A stretch of 51,549 nt of DNA from Nocardiopsis sp. CNT312 (GCF_000515115.1 NZ_KI911537.1:240674-292222); one strand, 5' to 3'; positions 33,321-43,642 are shown, numbered from the stretch's first letter. Translations and numbers: made by a program. The notes: generated from the letters alone by a model not told the origin.

Positions 33321-34190
33321 TCATGGGCGGGCCCCCGCCACGGGTGCCGGCGGCCGTGGTGCTCCCACACGCCTGTCATGGGCGCGGTCGTCCTCGGAGC
33401 CGGTGCCCACGGTGGTGTGGGCGGCGGGCCGGTCCGGGGTGAGCGGGTCCGCGATCGCACCTGTCGTCTCGTCGAGTGGCCCCTGCGCCAGCCGGGTCAT
33501 CAGCGGAGATGACGGCGGCGCGAGGTCGGCCACGAGGCGCAGGCCGTTCAGCACGTCGTCCGGCCGTACGGCGGGTGTCACGTGCCGCACAACCATGCGA
33601 AGTATGGCATATGTGGTGTGGTCTTCCCCTGGGGCACGCCCGTCGGGGCCGCTCCCCACGTCGAGGCGGACCACGGCCGGCCGTGTGTCGAACCGGCGCC
33701 GGCCCTTCTTCGTCATCCGTTCCACCTCAACGCCGTCCGCGGCCAGATAGGCCCGCGAGGCCGCCGCCGCGGTCTCGGGGTCCACGCCCGCCAGCTCGAC
33801 ACTCCATTCGGAGGCCTGGAGCCGGTCGGCCAGCCCGGGTCCGCGTGCTTCGAGGACCTCGACGACGTCGATGCCGTGGGGCATCGCCTCGTCGAGACCG
33901 GTTCTGACCCGTTCCGGGTCCCGCGCCTCCGCCAGGGTGAGTTCGAGGTACTCCGCCTCACTGGCGACCCCGGTGGGGGCGGCGCCGGTGTAGGAGACCT
34001 TCGGGTGCGGTGAGAAACCCGCGGAGAAGGCGACCGGTATCTCCGCCCTGCGCAGGGCGCGTTCGAGCGCCCGGGCGATGTCGCGGTGGCTGGCGAACCT
34101 CATGCGTCCGCGCTTGGCATAGCGGACGCGGAGCCTCTGGCCGGGCCTGGTGGTGAAGGGTGAGGTGGTGCCCTCGGATGCGGGGGGCAG
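33321..34190 (-). CDS. TIGR03936-family radical-SAM-associated protein, apparent CTG start
   Basis: 289 residues from the proposed CTG. The family (DUF2344/TIGR03936) accompanies the TIGR03960 radical SAM protein, here encoded upstream. Conserved core: RYAKRGRMRFASHRD, FSAGFSPHPKVSYTGAAPTG, ASEAEYLEL. The first ATG (34103) would delete the conserved RYAKRGR segment. No ATG, GTG or TTG lies upstream in frame, but a CTG at 34190 has a textbook AAAGGAG five bases before it. The C-terminus is a His/Pro-rich tail. The function is unproven; a link to RNA modification or RNase E expression is suggested only by gene order. Confidence 0.85.
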   Translation of the reverse strand: MPPASEGTTSPFTTRPGQRLRVRYAKRGRMRFASHRDIARALERALRRAEIPVAFSAGFSPHPKVSYTGAAPTGVASEAEYLELTLAEARDPERVRTGLDEAMPHGIDVVEVLEARGPGLADRLQASEWSVELAGVDPETAAAASRAYLAADGVEVERMTKKGRRRFDTRPAVVRLDVGSGPDGRAPGEDHTTYAILRMVVRHVTPAVRPDDVLNGLRLVADLAPPSSPLMTRLAQGPLDETTGAIADPLTPDRPAAHTTVGTGSEDDRAHDRRVGAPRPPAPVAGARP

Positions 34191-34622
34191 CTCAACTCCT
34201 TTCCTCGTGCCCCCGGTGGGGTCGGCGTGCGACCTGAAGGGGCTGTTCCTCAGTCCTGTTCAGCGTACGGTGCGTCGCGGTGCACATGCGCCAACAGGAC
34301 CACGCATACCGGTACCTGCCCCGCTGACCTGCGATCGAAAAGTCCCCCGCGAGAACGTACGGAGTGTGAACCGGCGTTCACTAGAGCAACACCGGCTGCC
34401 GGGAAAAAAATCCGAAGAAAATCCGAAACCGTGGCAACCCCCGAACAGGGCCGCGAGTCCTACTACACGTACGGCCCGGCGCGAGCGGGGCGCCGGGCCG
34501 TACTTCACCACCTCCCCCGGGCGGGCCGCCGAGGCGGCCCCGGGCCCGGCGCGGGAATCCTATCGCCGCCCCCGCGTACCCGGGCGCGGCGCGGTCGGCC
34601 CCGAGCGCGTCGGGGCGAACCC
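34191..34622. other. 432-nt gap between the two radical-SAM-associated genes
   Basis: No supported gene. On the minus strand it begins with the strong hairpin 34469-34503, followed by an unusually A/T-rich tract at 34403-34428 (GGATTTTCTTCGGATTTTTT on the minus strand) and then the ribosome site of the next gene. A promoter for the downstream gene or a small RNA could lie here. Confidence 0.5.
34469..34503 (-). terminator. Perfect 14-bp-arm hairpin after the radical SAM gene
   Basis: GTACGGCCCGGCGC (34469-34482) and GCGCCGGGCCGTAC (34490-34503) with a 7-nt loop, starting 120 nt past the stop codon. Confidence 0.75.
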
Positions 34623-36560
34623 TCAGACCACCGTCAGCGGGAGCATCGGCCTCCCCCCGGCAGGCGCGTTGATCTGGATCTCGGTGCCCATGCTCGGGCA
34701 CACGCCACAGTCGTAGCAGGGGGTCCAGCGGCAGTCGTCGACCTCCAGCGACTCCTCACCGTGCAGCGCGTCCTGCCAGTCCTGCCACAGCCACGACCGG
34801 TCCAGTCCCGCGTCGAGGTGGTCCCACGGCAGGACCTCGTCCTCCTCCCGCTCACGGGTGGTGTACCAGTCCACGTCCACCGGCTCGCCAGCCAGCGCCG
34901 CCTCCGCGGCGGCCACCCAGCGGTCGTAGGAGAAGTGCTCGCTCCAGCCGTCGAACCGGCCGCCCGCGCGCCACACCTCCTCGACGACCCGGCCCACTCG
35001 GCGATCGCCCCGCGAGAGCAGGCCCTCGATGATCGAGGGCCTGCCCTCGTGGTAGCGCAGGCCAATCGACTTGCCGTACCTGCGGTCGCCCCTGAGCCTG
35101 TCACGCAGCTTGCGCAAGCGGGCGTCCACGGCCTCGTGCGAGGTCTGGCCCGCCCACTGGAACGGCGTCTGCGGCTTGGGCACGAACCCGCCGATGGAGA
35201 CCGTACAGCGGATGTCCTTGCGCCCGGTCACCTCACGTCCGGTCCTGATCACCTCCGTGGCCAGGTCGGCGATGGCCAGGACGTCCTCGTCCTCCTCGGT
35301 GGGCAGCCCGCACATGAAGTACAGCTTCACCTGGCGCCACCCCGCCTCGTAGGCGGCCGTCACCGTGCGGATCAGATCCTGCTCGGTGACCATCTTGTTG
35401 ATCACCCGGCGCATGCGCTCGCTGCCGCCCTCGGGGGCGAAGGTCAGGCCCGAACGGCGCCCGTTGCGGGTGAGTTCGTTGGCAAGGTCGATGTTGAAGG
35501 CGTCCACACGCGTGGAGGGCAGCGACAGGCCGGTGTTGGTCCCCTCGTAGCGGTCGGCCAGTCCTTTGGCGATGCCGCCGATCTGGCTGTGGTCGGCGCT
35601 CGACAGCGACAGCAGGCCGACCTCCTGGAAGCCGGAGTTCCTGACGCCCTCCTCGACCATCCGGGTGACGGTCTCCTGGTTGCGCTCACGTACGGGTCGG
35701 GTGATCATCCCCGCCTGGCAGAACCGGCAGCCGCGCGTGCACCCGCGGAAGATCTCCACGCTGTAGCGCTCGTGCACGGACTCGGCGGTGGGCACGACGG
35801 GCTTCTTCGGGTAGGGCCACTGGTCCAGGTCCATCACGGTGTGCTTGTGCACCGTGACGGGCACCCCGGGCCGGTTGGGCGCGTAGGAGGCGATCCGGCC
35901 GTCGTCGTGGTAGGCCACGTCGAAGAAGCGCGGCACGTAGACCCCTCCGGTCGCGGCCAGGCGCAGCAGCAGCCCGTCGCGGCCCCCCGGGGCGCCCTCC
36001 TCCTTGTGCTCGCGGACGATCTCGGTGATCGCCAGGGCGATCTCCTCGCCGTCGCCGAGCACGACGGCGTCCAGGAAGTCGGCGATCGGCTCAGGGTTGA
36101 ACGCCGAGTGCCCGCCCGCCAGCACGACCGGATGCGCCTCGTCCCGCTCGGCCGAGCGCAGCGGAATCCCCGCCAGGTCCAGCGCCGTGAGCAGGTTCGT
36201 GTACCCCATCTCGCTGGCGAAGCTCACGCCCAGGAGGTCGAAGGCCGACAGGGGCCGGTGCGCGTCCACGGTGAAGTGCGGGATCCCGTGCTCGCGCATC
36301 AGCCCTTCGAGATCGGGCCAGACGGCGTAGGTGCGCTCGGCCAGGACGCCCTCGCGCTCGTTGAGGACCTCGTAGAGGATCTGCACCCCCTGGTTGGGAA
36401 CCCCGACCTCGTAGGCGTCCGGGTACATCAGCGCCCAGCGCACCCGGGCCTCGTCCCAGTCCTTGACCACGGAGTTGAGTTCGCCCCCGACGTACTGGAT
36501 GGGCTTGCTCACCCGGTTCAGCAGGGGTTCTAGTCGCGGAAAGACACTTTCGACGGACAT
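34623..36560 (-). CDS. TIGR03960-family B12-binding-like radical SAM protein
   Basis: 645 residues. The N-terminal cobalamin-binding-like region contains YPDAYEVGVPNQGVQILYEV and GGHSAFNPEPIADFLDAVVL. The radical SAM cluster motif is FRGCTRGCRFCQAG (CxxxCxxC, ~274-285), followed by VGLLSLSSADHSQI. The C-terminus has an extra cysteine set (CRWTPCYDCGVCPSMG) that could hold a second iron-sulfur cluster. Members usually sit beside a TIGR03936 gene, as here, though the 432-nt gap is longer than usual. Substrate unknown. Confidence 0.92.
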   Translation of the reverse strand: MSVESVFPRLEPLLNRVSKPIQYVGGELNSVVKDWDEARVRWALMYPDAYEVGVPNQGVQILYEVLNEREGVLAERTYAVWPDLEGLMREHGIPHFTVDAHRPLSAFDLLGVSFASEMGYTNLLTALDLAGIPLRSAERDEAHPVVLAGGHSAFNPEPIADFLDAVVLGDGEEIALAITEIVREHKEEGAPGGRDGLLLRLAATGGVYVPRFFDVAYHDDGRIASYAPNRPGVPVTVHKHTVMDLDQWPYPKKPVVPTAESVHERYSVEIFRGCTRGCRFCQAGMITRPVRERNQETVTRMVEEGVRNSGFQEVGLLSLSSADHSQIGGIAKGLADRYEGTNTGLSLPSTRVDAFNIDLANELTRNGRRSGLTFAPEGGSERMRRVINKMVTEQDLIRTVTAAYEAGWRQVKLYFMCGLPTEEDEDVLAIADLATEVIRTGREVTGRKDIRCTVSIGGFVPKPQTPFQWAGQTSHEAVDARLRKLRDRLRGDRRYGKSIGLRYHEGRPSIIEGLLSRGDRRVGRVVEEVWRAGGRFDGWSEHFSYDRWVAAAEAALAGEPVDVDWYTTREREEDEVLPWDHLDAGLDRSWLWQDWQDALHGEESLEVDDCRWTPCYDCGVCPSMGTEIQINAPAGGRPMLPLTVV

Positions 36561-36623
36561 GTGCGGCCTTCGGTCGACGAACGGCGGACGGTTTCCCCTC
36601 AGGCTAACGCTCTCCCCGGTGTC

Positions 36624-37802
36624 TCACTCGAAACCCCGGTCCCGGACATGTACGCCCAGCACCAGGCCCAGAGCCAGCATGTTCGCCACGATCGCGGTGC
36701 CGCCGTAGGACACGAACGGCAGGGGCAGCCCGGTGACCGGCATGATGCCCAGGCCCATCCCGATGTTGATGAAGCTCTGGAAGGCGAACCAGGTGGCCAC
36801 ACCGACGCACAGCAGCCGTGGATAGGGCTGGTCACAGCCCGCGGCGATCCGCAGGATCCGCCAGAAGACCACGATGAACAGCGCGACCATCGCCACGGAG
36901 CCGACGAACCCGAGCTCCTCACCGGCCACCGTGAAGATGAAGTCGGTGTGCTGCTCGGGGACGAAGCGGCCGTGCGTCTGCTCCCCCTGGAACAGCCCGG
37001 TGCCGGAGAAGCCGCCCGAGCCCACGGCGATCAGGGCCTGGGCCGAGTTGTAGCCCGCTCCCTGGGGGTCGGCGGACGGGTCGATCAGGGTGGCCAGCCG
37101 GTCCAGCTGGTAGGGCTCCAGCAGGTCGAACCACCACACGGCGCAGGCGGTGGCCACCCCGCACGCGAGCATGCCGACCACCCACGCCAGGGGCGCGCCC
37201 GACAGGGTCAGCATCCCCAGGAAGATCATGCCCAGGACGAGCGTGGTCCCCAGGTCGGGCTGGAGCAGGACCAGCGCGAGGGGGAGGGCCAGTGCCAGCA
37301 GACAGTACAGGACGTCCCTGGTCATCGGTTTGCTCTCGCCGTCCCGGGGCTCCCCGAGCAGTGTGGCCAGGACGAGGATCAGGCCGACCTTGGCCAGTTC
37401 GCTGGGCTGGAACTGCACAGGGCCGAGCACGATCCACCCGCGCGAGCCGTTGATCACCGCGCCCAGCGGGGTGAGCACCATGATGAGCGCCATCAGGGTC
37501 GCGCCGTAGACGAGCGGCGCGTAGCCGCGTACGGCGCGGAAGTCCACCGAGGCCACCGTCAGGCACAGCGCCCAGCCCACCGCGAGGTGGACCAGGTGAC
37601 GGCGCATGTGCCCGGTGGCCTCCATCGGCCCGCTGCCGTCCCCCGGCAGCGTCGCCGACCACACCAGCATCGTCCCGATGGCGCACAGCGCCGCCACCGC
37701 GGCGATGAGCGCCCAGTCCAGGCGGCGGGCCACACCCGCCGCGGACCGGCCCAGCCGGGCGCGGGGTGCCTCGGGGGCACTCGTGTACGTGTCCATGCTC
37801 AC
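36624..37802 (-). CDS. rodA: Peptidoglycan glycosyltransferase RodA (SEDS family)
   Basis: 392 residues, about ten membrane segments. SEDS signatures: GSRGWIVLGPVQFQPSELAK, LLQPDLGTTLV, FIFTVAGEELGFVG and GLPLPFVSYGG. Polymerises lipid II for side-wall growth with the transpeptidase encoded upstream. GTG start in a GTGA overlap with mrdA; an ATG two codons later is possible. It is the last gene of the mreBCD-mrdA-rodA operon. Confidence 0.96.
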   Translation of the reverse strand: MSMDTYTSAPEAPRARLGRSAAGVARRLDWALIAAVAALCAIGTMLVWSATLPGDGSGPMEATGHMRRHLVHLAVGWALCLTVASVDFRAVRGYAPLVYGATLMALIMVLTPLGAVINGSRGWIVLGPVQFQPSELAKVGLILVLATLLGEPRDGESKPMTRDVLYCLLALALPLALVLLQPDLGTTLVLGMIFLGMLTLSGAPLAWVVGMLACGVATACAVWWFDLLEPYQLDRLATLIDPSADPQGAGYNSAQALIAVGSGGFSGTGLFQGEQTHGRFVPEQHTDFIFTVAGEELGFVGSVAMVALFIVVFWRILRIAAGCDQPYPRLLCVGVATWFAFQSFINIGMGLGIMPVTGLPLPFVSYGGTAIVANMLALGLVLGVHVRDRGFE

Positions 37803-39943
37803 CGGTCCAGAAGGTCGATGGAGCCGTCGGAGCGGACCGTGGGCAGCTCCTGCCAGGGCCTGCCGTCCGGCAGCGCGCCCTCGCTCGGGGGCCGGTCGCC
37901 CTCCTCGTCCTCGCCCCCGGCGTTCGCGGAGAAGCCGTAGATGCCCTCGTAGATCTTCCGGGCGATGGGCGCGGAGGTCGCACCGCCGGTCCCGCCCTGG
38001 TGGACGAAGACGACGATGGCGAACCGCGGGTCGTCGGCCGGGGCGTAGGAGGCGAACCAGGAGGAGACCTGGCGCCCGACGACGTCGGCACTGCCGGTCT
38101 TGCCCGCCACCGACACCAGGTCCTGCGGGAAGCCGCCGAAGGCCCCGCTGGCCGTGCCCGCCTTGGGCACCTCGGTGAGCGCGGCCTGGAGGTAGGCGAG
38201 GGTCTCCTCGCTGACGGGCAGCCGCCCCTTGACGGACGGCTCGATCATCTGGACCTCACTGCCGTCGGCCGACACCAGGGCCCGGGCCACACGCGGCTCG
38301 TACAGGGTGCCGCCGTTGGCGATGGCGGCGTAGGCGGCGGCCAGTTGCAGCGGGCTGACCAGCACGTCGCCCTGGCCGATCGAGAAGTTGACCGCCTCGC
38401 CCGCGCGCCACTCGAACCCCTCGACGCAGTGCTCGTGGGCGAGGCGCTTGAGGTAGGCGGCGTGCGACGGGTCCTGATCGGCCACGTCGGGGTACCCGTG
38501 TTCGGCGCGGTGGCAGTTGTTCTCCTTGGTCTGCTCCCAGAAGTCGCGCTTCCACTGTCGGTCGGGGATGCGGCCGCCGGTCTCGTAGGGAAGGTCGATC
38601 CCGGTCGGCGAGCCGAAGCCGTAGCCGCGGGCCATCGCGGCCATGGCCTCGTCCGGTTCGCCGTCCGGGTGGAGGCCTCCGTCGCTCAGCCACATCCGGT
38701 AGCCGAAGTTGTAGAAGACGGTGTTGCAGGAGACCACGATCGCCCGGTGCAGGGTGATCGTCCCGTGTCCCTGTCCGGCGTAGTTCTCGAAGTTCTGCCC
38801 ACCCACGTTGATCGAACCGGGGCAGGCGTAGGTGCTGCGCAGTGAGTACCCGTTCTCGGCGGCGGCCGACAGCGACGACACCTTGAACGTGGACCCGGGC
38901 GGGTACTGCCCCTGGATGGCCCGCGAGAGCAGCGGCTCCCCTGCCTCCGCACTGAGCATCTCGTCGAAGGTCTCCTGGTCGATCCCGCCCCGCCACACGC
39001 TCGGGTCGTAGGAGGGGACGCTGGCCAGCGCCACCACCCCCCCGGTGCGCACGTCCAGGACGACGGCGGCACCGGAGTCGGCCGGGTACCGGGGCCGGGC
39101 CGCGGCCATCCCCTCGGCCAGGGCCTTCTCCGCGATGCCCTGGACCTCGGCGTCCAGGTGGGTGACCAGGTGCATGCCCGCCTCGGGCATCCGGTCGGAG
39201 AGCACCTCCATGATCTCGCCGTGGTTGTTCACGCCCAGGGTGCGCAGCCCGGCGGTGCCGCGCAGCTGTGCGTCGTAGATCTTCTCCAGGCCGTCGCGGC
39301 CGACCTGGTCGATACCGGTGAACTGGGTACGGAGCTGCTCCCGGGCCTCCAGCTCCTCCTGGGTGACCGGCTGGAGGTAACCCAGCACCTGGCCCGCCAG
39401 GTCCCCGTAGGGGTACTCGCGGACGGCGTGGGCCTGGGCGGTGATCCCCGGGAACCGCTCGGGGTGCTCCATGATCTGGAGGGCGGCCTGGCTGCCCACT
39501 CCCTCGGCGAGGGTGACCGGCTGGTAGGGGGAGCCCGGCCAGCAGGGGCGCTCCACGGTGGGGCCGCACAGGCGCATGCGCTGCCTGAGCTCCTCCAGCG
39601 GGGTGCCGAGCGCCTCCGACAGCTCTGCCAGGACCGCCTCACCGTCGTCGGGCATGCCCTGGAGTTCGTGGTAGTCGGCAGAGACGACCAGTTCAGTCCG
39701 GTTGTTGACCAGCGCCCGCCCCCGCGCGTCCAGGATCTGGCCCCGGGTGGCCGGGACGACGAGCTCCTGGTGGTGGTTGGAGACGGCGAGCTCGCGGTAG
39801 TGGTCGCCCCTCTGCACCTGGAGATACCACAGGCGCACACCGAGGGCGGCGAACAGCACCACGACCAGGACCTGCGCCAGGACGACGCCGAGCGTGCCCA
39901 GCCTGCGCACGGGCCGGGCGGGGGTACCGGGAGGCCTGTGCAC
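37799..39943 (-). CDS. mrdA: Penicillin-binding protein 2 (class B transpeptidase)
   Basis: 714 residues. N-terminal membrane anchor (~17-39), PBP dimer domain, then the transpeptidase with active-site PPGSTFK (Ser351), SCN in VVSCNTVFYN, and KTGS at 615-618. Cross-links peptidoglycan in the elongation complex with RodA. The acidic C-terminal tail (GGEDEEGDRPPSE) is probably cytosol-opposed and disordered. GTG start 3 nt after mreD stop; its stop overlaps rodA. Confidence 0.96.
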   Translation of the reverse strand: MHRPPGTPARPVRRLGTLGVVLAQVLVVVLFAALGVRLWYLQVQRGDHYRELAVSNHHQELVVPATRGQILDARGRALVNNRTELVVSADYHELQGMPDDGEAVLAELSEALGTPLEELRQRMRLCGPTVERPCWPGSPYQPVTLAEGVGSQAALQIMEHPERFPGITAQAHAVREYPYGDLAGQVLGYLQPVTQEELEAREQLRTQFTGIDQVGRDGLEKIYDAQLRGTAGLRTLGVNNHGEIMEVLSDRMPEAGMHLVTHLDAEVQGIAEKALAEGMAAARPRYPADSGAAVVLDVRTGGVVALASVPSYDPSVWRGGIDQETFDEMLSAEAGEPLLSRAIQGQYPPGSTFKVSSLSAAAENGYSLRSTYACPGSINVGGQNFENYAGQGHGTITLHRAIVVSCNTVFYNFGYRMWLSDGGLHPDGEPDEAMAAMARGYGFGSPTGIDLPYETGGRIPDRQWKRDFWEQTKENNCHRAEHGYPDVADQDPSHAAYLKRLAHEHCVEGFEWRAGEAVNFSIGQGDVLVSPLQLAAAYAAIANGGTLYEPRVARALVSADGSEVQMIEPSVKGRLPVSEETLAYLQAALTEVPKAGTASGAFGGFPQDLVSVAGKTGSADVVGRQVSSWFASYAPADDPRFAIVVFVHQGGTGGATSAPIARKIYEGIYGFSANAGGEDEEGDRPPSEGALPDGRPWQELPTVRSDGSIDLLDR

Positions 39944-39946
39944 GGC

Positions 39947-40507
39947 TCACCACCCCCCCAGGCGGGTCGGGCCCTGGACGGTGGCGAACTCGTCCTCGGT
40001 GAACGCGGTGCGTATCCACAGCAGGGGGAGCGTGGCCAGCGGTGCGGCCAGGGTCGTCAGGACCGCACCCGTACCCGCCGCCACCGCGAGGGCCCCGAGC
40101 GACAGGCGCGGGTCGCCCACGACCAGGCCGACCGCCGCGTAGGCGGCGCTCACCCCCAGGGACGCGGCCAGGGCGGCACCGATACCGGTCCAGGCCGAGG
40201 GCCGGCCGCCGACGGCGCCCGGAGCACCGGTGTTGGTGCGCAGCAGGGCGACGAGGTAGAAGACCACGCACAGGACGAGCGCGTAGCGGCCCACGGCGTG
40301 CTCGGCCGGGGGCATGAGGTCCATAGCCAGCCCGGCGGCGAAGCCGGACCCGGCCGACACGGCGGGGCTGGCGGTCAGGGCCACCGCCGCCAGGGCGGCG
40401 ACCACGAGGTCGGGGCCAGTGCCCCAGGCGAAGGGGATCCGGTTGACGACGGTGGCCTGGACCAGGATGGCGAGGGCCACGATGAACAGGGTCGCCGCGG
40501 TTCTCAT
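39947..40507 (-). CDS. mreD: Rod-shape-determining protein MreD
   Basis: 186 residues with about five to six membrane segments, starting MRTAATLFIVALAILVQATV. MreD links MreC to the wall synthesis enzymes in the membrane. Sequence alone is weakly diagnostic, but its place between mreC and mrdA with an ATGA overlap settles the call. Confidence 0.93.
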   Translation of the reverse strand: MRTAATLFIVALAILVQATVVNRIPFAWGTGPDLVVAALAAVALTASPAVSAGSGFAAGLAMDLMPPAEHAVGRYALVLCVVFYLVALLRTNTGAPGAVGGRPSAWTGIGAALAASLGVSAAYAAVGLVVGDPRLSLGALAVAAGTGAVLTTLAAPLATLPLLWIRTAFTEDEFATVQGPTRLGGW

Positions 40508-41403
40508 CGGTCCTCCTCGGGGTCGGGCTGGCTGGGAAGGACGGAGTCCCTCGGGTCCTCCGCGGGCCCCGAGACGACCACCCCCACCACGTCCAGCGCG
40601 GCGAAGTCGACGACCGGGGCGATCCGGGCGAGGCGGCTGAGGGCGCCCGGGGACATCTGGACCGCCTCCACGGTGCCCACGGGCACACCGGGCACGAACG
40701 GCGCACCGTCGTGGGAGCCGAGTGTGACCAGACGGTCCCCGTCCTCCACGGGCGTCTCCAGGTCGAACAGCTCCAGGGTGAGGTCTGCGTCGGGTCCTCC
40801 GGGCACCGATCCGCCCTTGGCCACCCCGATCTTGCGGGTGCCCTCCAGCCGGACCCCGACCGCCGAGGCGACGTCGGTGGCGAGCATGACGGTGGAGGTG
40901 CGCTTCCCCACCTCCACGACGCGCCCGACCAGGCCCTGGCCGTTGACCACCGTCATGTCCGCAGTGATCCCGGAGTCGCTTCCCGCGTCCAGGGTGACCG
41001 TGCGGCCGTAGCCGTGGGAGGTGACACGGGTGACCGCCTGCGCGGCGACGATCTCGTAGCCGCCCCTGCCGGACAGGTGGAGCAGTTCGTCGAGTTGCTG
41101 TGCGCGCTCCTCGTCGAGTTCGGCGGCCCGCAGCCGCTCCCGGAGTTCGGCGTTGTCCCGCTCCAGCTCCTCGATGCGGTCGGCGGCGGCGGGGCCCGCG
41201 CGCAGCCCGTCGTAGAGGTCGGTGACCGGGCCGGCGGCGGCGCTCACGGCGGAGGAGGCCGGGGCGAACACCAGTTCTCCAGCCCTGCGCCCCGTGTCGG
41301 TGACGGGGCCGCCGCCCGCGCGCGAGTCCAGGACGATCAGGGCGACCGCCGCAGTCACCAGGAGCGCGAGGACCAGGCGGGATCTCGGTGCGTCACGGAA
41401 CAT
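40504..41403 (-). CDS. mreC: Rod-shape-determining protein MreC
   Basis: 299 residues. One membrane segment (~9-26), a coiled coil around 75-100 (EELERDNAELRERLRAAELD), then the two beta-barrel domains (TVTLDAGSDSGITADMTVVN, GLVGRVVEVGKRTSTVMLAT). Extracytoplasmic scaffold binding PBP2. ATG start one base after the mreB stop. Confidence 0.95.
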   Translation of the reverse strand: MFRDAPRSRLVLALLVTAAVALIVLDSRAGGGPVTDTGRRAGELVFAPASSAVSAAAGPVTDLYDGLRAGPAAADRIEELERDNAELRERLRAAELDEERAQQLDELLHLSGRGGYEIVAAQAVTRVTSHGYGRTVTLDAGSDSGITADMTVVNGQGLVGRVVEVGKRTSTVMLATDVASAVGVRLEGTRKIGVAKGGSVPGGPDADLTLELFDLETPVEDGDRLVTLGSHDGAPFVPGVPVGTVEAVQMSPGALSRLARIAPVVDFAALDVVGVVVSGPAEDPRDSVLPSQPDPEEDR

Positions 41404-41404
41404 G

Positions 41405-42439
<1,035 letters not shown>

Positions 42440-42495
42440 GTGACGTCCTCAGAGGCGTTGGGTCGGACGCGGGCACCCGCCACGACCATAGGTAG

Positions 42496-42557
42496 TCGTT
42501 CCGGAACGATGGGTGTTCATCAACCCGTATCGTAACGGAAAGCACTTAGCCCGTTAC
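42496..42557 (-). promoter_or_regulatory. mreB upstream region: perfect palindrome plus an inverted repeat
   Basis: TCGTTCCGGAACGA (42496-42509) is a perfect 14-bp palindrome 57 nt before the mreB start. An inverted repeat GTAACGG (42532-42538) / CCGTTAC (42551-42557) with a 12-nt spacer lies just upstream and overlaps a possible -10 box (TACGAT on the minus strand). Either could be an operator for the cell-shape operon. Confidence 0.5.
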
Positions 42558-42645
42558 ACGAACACACCGAAATGGCGCCGAGATCGCGGACGAATGCTGA
42601 CATAGCCGATGTGCCGGAAAAGACACCGGGCGGCCTCTGGAACAC

Positions 42646-42683
42646 GTGTGCCGCCCGACCCGCGGAGGGGCCGGGCGGCACAC
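42646..42683 (-). terminator. Hairpin terminator after ndk
   Basis: GTGTGCCGCCCG (42646-42657) and CGGGCGGCACAC (42672-42683) are perfect 12-bp arms starting 11 nt past the ndk stop, separating ndk from the mre operon. Confidence 0.8.
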
Positions 42684-42693
42684 GGGACGGGCG

Positions 42694-43101
42694 TCAGGCC
42701 AGCTCGGGGAAGAACAGCTTGATCTCGCGGTCGGCGGAGTAGGTGGAGTCCGAGCCGTGCACGATGTTGGCCTGGACCTCCAGGGCGAAGTCGCCGCGAA
42801 TGGTGCCGGGGGCCGCGGTCACGGGGTCGGTGGCCCCGGCCAGGGCCCGGAAGGCCTCGACCGCGCGCTCGCCCTCGACCACCATGGCCACTAGCGGACC
42901 GCCGGTGATGAACTCCACCAGGGAGTCGAAGAACGGACGCTCGGCGTGCTCCTCGTAGTGGGTCCTGGCCGTGGCCGCGTCGAGCGTGCGCAGCTCCATG
43001 GCGGCCAGTTTCAGCCCCTTGCGCTCGATGCGCGAGACGACCTCGCCGACGATGTTGCGGCGGACACCGTCAGGTTTGATGAGAACGAGTGTGCGCTCCA
43101 C
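42694..43101 (-). CDS. ndk: Nucleoside-diphosphate kinase
   Basis: 135 residues. Transfers the gamma phosphate of ATP to other nucleoside diphosphates through a phospho-histidine. Family stretches: [20 protein letters not shown], and the active-site region [19 protein letters not shown] with the catalytic His in [11 protein letters not shown] at 43101 gives the standard N-terminus; a TTG at 43113 abuts GAGGAG with no spacing and is unlikely. Followed by a terminator. Confidence 0.97.
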   Translation of the reverse strand: MERTLVLIKPDGVRRNIVGEVVSRIERKGLKLAAMELRTLDAATARTHYEEHAERPFFDSLVEFITGGPLVAMVVEGERAVEAFRALAGATDPVTAAPGTIRGDFALEVQANIVHGSDSTYSADREIKLFFPELA

Positions 43102-43273
43102 GTGCGTTGTCAACTCCTCACTAGGGCTCCGCGTGGCGCAGGTGGGCGCTCGCCCACGGCGTCGGCCGCGCGCGGAGGAAAAGGGTGGGTGTCACGACAG
43201 GGGCGCGGCCGCGTTCGGGGAGAGCCCCGCGGAGGACGGGCCGCGTGCCCGGACCCTGGTCACACTACCGTCT

Positions 43274-43642
43274 TCAGGCCTCCGGCGCGGTGCCTGCGGC
43301 CTGATCCGCCCGGGCGCGCTCCGCGTGGAGCGCCTTCATCCGGTCGGTGCGGTGCCCCAGGACCACCCCGGCCACCCACAGGGAGCCGAACACGATCGCG
43401 ATCATCACCATTCCCGGTACCAGGAACGAGGTGGCGACCATGACCGCTTGGAGGGCCCAGGCGGCGTAGTGGCCCCAGGAGTACTTCTGGAGGCCGCCGA
43501 GGAGGAGCGCGGCGGCGGCCATGCCGCCCCAGACCCCGACGGCCCAGGCTGGTTCCATCCCCTCCACCATGATGGCGACGGGTATGACGAGGCCGAGGAC
43601 CACGGCCTCGAAGGCGAGAACGACAGCACAGATGACGCGCAC
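43274..43642 (-). CDS. DUF4233-family small membrane protein
   Basis: 122 residues with four hydrophobic segments (from VICAVVLAFEAVVLGLVIPV to MVMIAIVFGSLWVAGVVLGH) and a basic C-terminal tail. DUF4233 proteins are found in actinobacteria between folC and ndk, exactly as here; the role is unknown. GTG start with GAAGGGAA upstream, 25 nt after folC, so likely co-transcribed with it. Confidence 0.88.
   Translation of the reverse strand: MRVICAVVLAFEAVVLGLVIPVAIMVEGMEPAWAVGVWGGMAAAALLLGGLQKYSWGHYAAWALQAVMVATSFLVPGMVMIAIVFGSLWVAGVVLGHRTDRMKALHAERARADQAAGTAPEA

Noticed and set aside
30268..33750. 1160-residue open frame on the plus strand across rne
   Set aside because: It is antisense to the confidently identified RNase E/G gene, is Gly/Leu/Ala-rich without domains, and arises from high G+C wobble positions.
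34150..34716. 188-residue plus-strand frame in the gap between radical-SAM-associated genes
   Set aside because: Low-complexity Arg/Pro/Thr composition, overlaps both neighbours antisense, no ribosome site.
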